Positions 6,640-8,722 of a stretch of DNA of 8,722 bases are shown here, piece after piece. The notes under the pieces are model-generated. The model was not told where the DNA came from, did no database searches, and was given only the letters and a program-made list of their open reading frames with translations. Made by a program: the position numbers and the translations under genes. Each line of letters begins with the position of its first letter. The stretch's first letter is position 1. This stretch comes from Spirochaetaceae bacterium (lineage in GTDB: Bacteria > Spirochaetota > Spirochaetia > SZUA-6 > Bin103): NCBI GenBank assembly GCA_028818385.1, contig JAPPNY010000212.1, positions 1 to 8,722 of the forward strand. Reading direction: 5' to 3'.

Positions 6640-8397
6640 CGACAGCATGCCGGCGTCGATCCCGGCGTCCGAGTCCTCCAGGGTGTCGCCGGGATAGCCG
6701 GCGGCGTGCGTCGGCTTGGCGACCGGGTAGACGGCGCTGCGGAGCTCGTCGCCGGCTATCTGTATGCCGTTCGGCTCCGCATAGGGTGAGCGGTTGTAGT
6801 ATGGGGTCGCCACCGTGACCTCGTGGCCGAGCTTCTCCAGGCCGGCCCGCACTTCGCCGCCGAAGCGGCCGTCCAGCAGCACCTGGTCCGACTCCACGTG
6901 CAGCCGCGGCGCCTGCACGGCCTGCTGCAGGTCCATGCCGAGCTCGGCGTGGTTCACGCACACCTGCACCAGCGCCGACCAGATGCGGCGGCCCCCGGAC
7001 GCGCCGAGCACGGCGTGCAGCCGGCCGTCGCGGACCAGGACAAGCGGCGTCATGTTGTTCAGCCCGCGGCCGCCGGGAACGATCGAGTTCACGGTGTCCG
7101 GCGCCGGATAGAACCAGGTCATCGCGTTGTTCATCATCACGCCGACGCCGGGGACGATCACCCCGGACCACGACATGTTGGTCTGCGTCAGACACACGGC
7201 GTTGCGATCCGCGTCCACCACCGAGATGTGCGTGGTGCCGCCGTCCGCCGAAACACCCGCGGGAGCCGGCAGGTCCGCGGGCCGGGGGACTCCTCGCCAT
7301 GCCCACGGGTCGCCGGCGGCGGTGTGACCGGCGCCGTCCGGGCTGATCGTCCGCGCCCGCGTCGCCGCGTAGCCGGGCTCCGTCAGAGTGTCGAACGGCG
7401 CATCCGGATGGTCGCCCAGGTACGAGTACCGGTCCACCGCCGCCCGGCGGATCGCCTCGATCACCAGGTGCAGCGCCTCCACCGAGCCCCAACCGTTGCG
7501 GGCCAGGTCGAAGTGCTCGAGGATGTGGAGCGCCTCGGCGACGGCCGTGCCGCCGTTCGGACCGGGGACGCCCAGCACCCCGTACCCCCGGTAGCCGGCC
7601 TCCAGCACCGTGTCGTGCACGAACGGCCGGTAGCCGGCCAAGTCCTCCTGCCGGATCGTGCCGCCGTGCGCGGCCATCTCGGAGACGATGCGATCCGCCA
7701 CCTCGCCCCGGTAGAAGCCGTCCGGTCCGTCGCGGGCGATGAGCTCCAGCGTGCGTGCGTGATCGCGCTGCACCAGCGTCTCGCCCACGGCCAGCGGCTG
7801 GCCGCCGGGGTAGTAGGTCTCGCGGGTCGCCGGGTAGCGGGTCATGATCGGCCGCCCGCTGACCAGCATCAGGACGAAGTGGTGGCCGACCGGGAATCCG
7901 TTGCGCGCCAGCCGGATCGCCGGCAGCAGCGCCTGGTCCAGGCTCATCGTGCCCCATCGTTCCAGGGCCGCCGCCAGACCCGCCGCCGTTCCCGGCACCG
8001 CGATCGCCGCGTGGCCGTAGACGTTGGCCCGGTCCTTGACCAGCGGCCACGCGTAGCCGCGGGAGAACCGCAGCCCGCCGGTCTCCGGACGGTCGGTCCC
8101 TCCCTCCATCTCGTACATGTCCGGCCGGGCCGCGGCGGCCGCGCGCATGCCGAAGTCCACGGAGCCGGCCTCGCCCGAGGCGAAGCGGGCGACCACCATG
8201 CCGCCGCCGCCCACGCCGTTCATGAGCGGCTGCAGCACCCCCATCGCGAAGGCGGTGGTCACGGCCGCGTCCACGGCGTTGCCGCCTCGCTGCAGGACCT
8301 CCGTGCCGATGCGGGCGCCCAGCCGATCCTGGGCGACCACCATACCGCCGGTCACGCTCAGCACCTCGTGCGCCAGGACCGGCCGACTCATCTTCAT
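6631..8397 (-). CDS. Gamma-glutamyltransferase-like Ntn-hydrolase, cytoplasmic type
   Basis: The 588-residue product belongs to the gamma-glutamyltranspeptidase family, which makes a proenzyme that cleaves itself before a catalytic Thr. Visible family marks are GGNAVDAAVTTAF (residues 38-50), the Gly run GVGGGG (61-66), the processing and catalytic site GGTTHISVVD (386-395, nucleophile probably Thr388), a second Thr406, NNAM, and the oxyanion-type GASGGRRI (465-472, Gly468-Gly469). Predicted subunits are about 387 and 201 residues. Compared from memory with the E. coli enzyme, residues that hold the glutamyl group are changed: the Arg of DFRE is Gly83, the Asp of NNQMDDF is Trp428 and the Ser-Ser pair is Asn447-Asn448. 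The lid segment is about 10 residues shorter. No signal peptide is present, unlike periplasmic E. coli Ggt. The start is ATG 8397, 9 nt from a weak AGAG; ATG 8391 is an alternative. A hydrolase or acylase acting on another amide is plausible. Confidence 0.9.
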   Translation of the reverse strand: MKMSRPVLAHEVLSVTGGMVVAQDRLGARIGTEVLQRGGNAVDAAVTTAFAMGVLQPLMNGVGGGGMVVARFASGEAGSVDFGMRAAAAARPDMYEMEGGTDRPETGGLRFSRGYAWPLVKDRANVYGHAAIAVPGTAAGLAAALERWGTMSLDQALLPAIRLARNGFPVGHHFVLMLVSGRPIMTRYPATRETYYPGGQPLAVGETLVQRDHARTLELIARDGPDGFYRGEVADRIVSEMAAHGGTIRQEDLAGYRPFVHDTVLEAGYRGYGVLGVPGPNGGTAVAEALHILEHFDLARNGWGSVEALHLVIEAIRRAAVDRYSYLGDHPDAPFDTLTEPGYAATRARTISPDGAGHTAAGDPWAWRGVPRPADLPAPAGVSADGGTTHISVVDADRNAVCLTQTNMSWSGVIVPGVGVMMNNAMTWFYPAPDTVNSIVPGGRGLNNMTPLVLVRDGRLHAVLGASGGRRIWSALVQVCVNHAELGMDLQQAVQAPRLHVESDQVLLDGRFGGEVRAGLEKLGHEVTVATPYYNRSPYAEPNGIQIAGDELRSAVYPVAKPTHAAGYPGDTLEDSDAGIDAGMLSHP

Positions 8398-8425
8398 GGC
8401 GGCGCACTCTACGCGTGGCGCGGGG

Positions 8426-8439
8426 CCGCGTCGACGCGG
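8426..8439. promoter_or_regulatory. 14-bp perfect palindrome upstream of the transferase gene
   Basis: CCGCGTCGACGCGG is its own reverse complement. It lies 28 bp upstream of ATG 8397, in the 56-bp gap between the dehydratase stop and the transferase start. It could be an operator. In GC-rich DNA about one palindrome of this size is expected by chance in a window this long, so support is weak. Confidence 0.2.
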
Positions 8440-8453
8440 TTACGGCAACTCGC

Positions 8454-8678
8454 CTACTCCAGGGTGATCCACGCGCGAAACTGATCCTCGTCGACGTTGC
8501 GACCGCTGAGGATCACCACCACGTCTCCCTCGCCATCAAGGCTGACGCGCCGGCTCAAGAGCGCCGCCGTCACGATCGCGCCGGAAGGCTCGGTGCGCAC
8601 GCCATGCCGGTCGTAGAGCCATCCCATCGCTTCCCGCGTCTCCCGGTCCGGCACGGCGACGGCCTGGCGGTAGTGGGG
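8454..8678 (-). pseudogene. C-terminal fragment of a PLP-dependent serine/threonine dehydratase-family enzyme
   Basis: About 72 residues are readable, ending at TAG 8456-8454. The segment REAMGWLYDRHGV is followed by EPSGAIVTAALL and then VVVILSGRNVD. This matches the C-terminal part of fold-type II PLP enzymes (threonine ammonia-lyase, serine racemase and relatives). There EPSGA is strongly conserved and the Ser of SGGN/SGRN contacts the PLP ring nitrogen. The Lys and Gly-rich PLP loop of the N-terminal half are absent from the window. Reading upstream, the frame meets TGA at 8681-8679 right after the family-like residues AVAVPD are preceded by RQ, and base composition changes there, so the gene appears interrupted rather than merely cut by the window. 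GTG 8654 is an internal Val codon, not a start. It lies upstream of the transferase on the same strand and may once have shared its transcript. Confidence 0.75.
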
Positions 8679-8722
8679 TCATTTGAAATCGGCGGCACTT
8701 GACTGAATCTTCAAGATTTGCC
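8674..8722. mobile_element. Probable terminus of an insertion sequence, cut by the window edge
   Basis: From about 8674 the sequence changes to AT-richer DNA (19 of 44 bases G/C over 8679-8722) and no longer encodes the dehydratase. It opens TGGGGTCATTTGAAATCGGC. A TG start and a GGTCATTTGAAATCGGC-like block resemble the ends of IS21-type elements as I remember them. A TTGACT (8699-8704) could be the -35 box of an element promoter, but its -10 would fall outside the window. AATCTTCAAGATT (8706-8718) is a short near-perfect palindrome. No transposase is visible, so this rests on position and resemblance only. Confidence 0.4.

Noticed and set aside
5297..8407. Very long minus-strand open frame (over 1,000 codons) overlapping gene C and the transferase
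   Set aside because: It lies antisense to gene C and in another frame of the transferase. Its product is Arg/Gly/Ala-rich and low in complexity, and the part opposite gene C merely mirrors the repeats. It is a product of high G+C and third-base bias.
6823..8484. Long plus-strand frame opposite the transferase
   Set aside because: It is antisense to a gene with clear family motifs, and its product is His/Arg/Ala-rich with no recognisable domain.

Overview
The window is GC-rich (roughly two thirds G+C by eye) bacterial DNA. It is dominated by three same-strand genes built almost wholly from one tandem extracellular domain. Gene B has a Sec signal peptide and gene C a lipoprotein signal, which suggests a didermic (Gram-negative type) bacterium. 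I cannot name the taxon.

Layout: (1) 1-1732 (+), gene A, cut by the left edge, with one partial and four full repeat units and an in-frame TAA at 1553-1555. (2) 1744-4886 (+), gene B, with a cleavable signal peptide and eight units, split near 4000 by a frameshift (2-nt insertion or 1-nt deletion). (3) 4887-4990, a spacer with two inverted repeats. (4) 4991-6619 (+), gene C, intact, a predicted lipoprotein with four units. (5) 6631-8397 (-), a complete gamma-glutamyltransferase-like Ntn-hydrolase, convergent with gene C across an 11-bp gap. (6) 8454 to about 8678 (-), the C-terminal end of a PLP-dependent serine/threonine dehydratase-type enzyme. (7) about 8674-8722, AT-richer DNA that breaks the dehydratase frame and looks like the end of an insertion sequence.

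Genes A-C share a unit of about 124 codons. It begins with a segment like V..I...SSPA.GDTYELGE, passes through FDRAV, a TG.PQVALTIGT.TRHA segment and YTVQ, then an acidic DxDxDG loop followed by I.I.ANAL.LNGGTI, and ends near KVNGS. All 17 copies keep DxDxDG, so a calcium-stabilised, Ig/cadherin-like rod at the cell surface is the best inference; no binding or catalytic module is visible. A and B lie 11 bp apart and may be co-transcribed; C follows after 104 bp. A and B each carry one disabling lesion while C is intact. This fits decay of a redundant surface-protein cluster, although phase variation or assembly error cannot be excluded. The minus-strand metabolic genes show no evident functional link to the repeat proteins.
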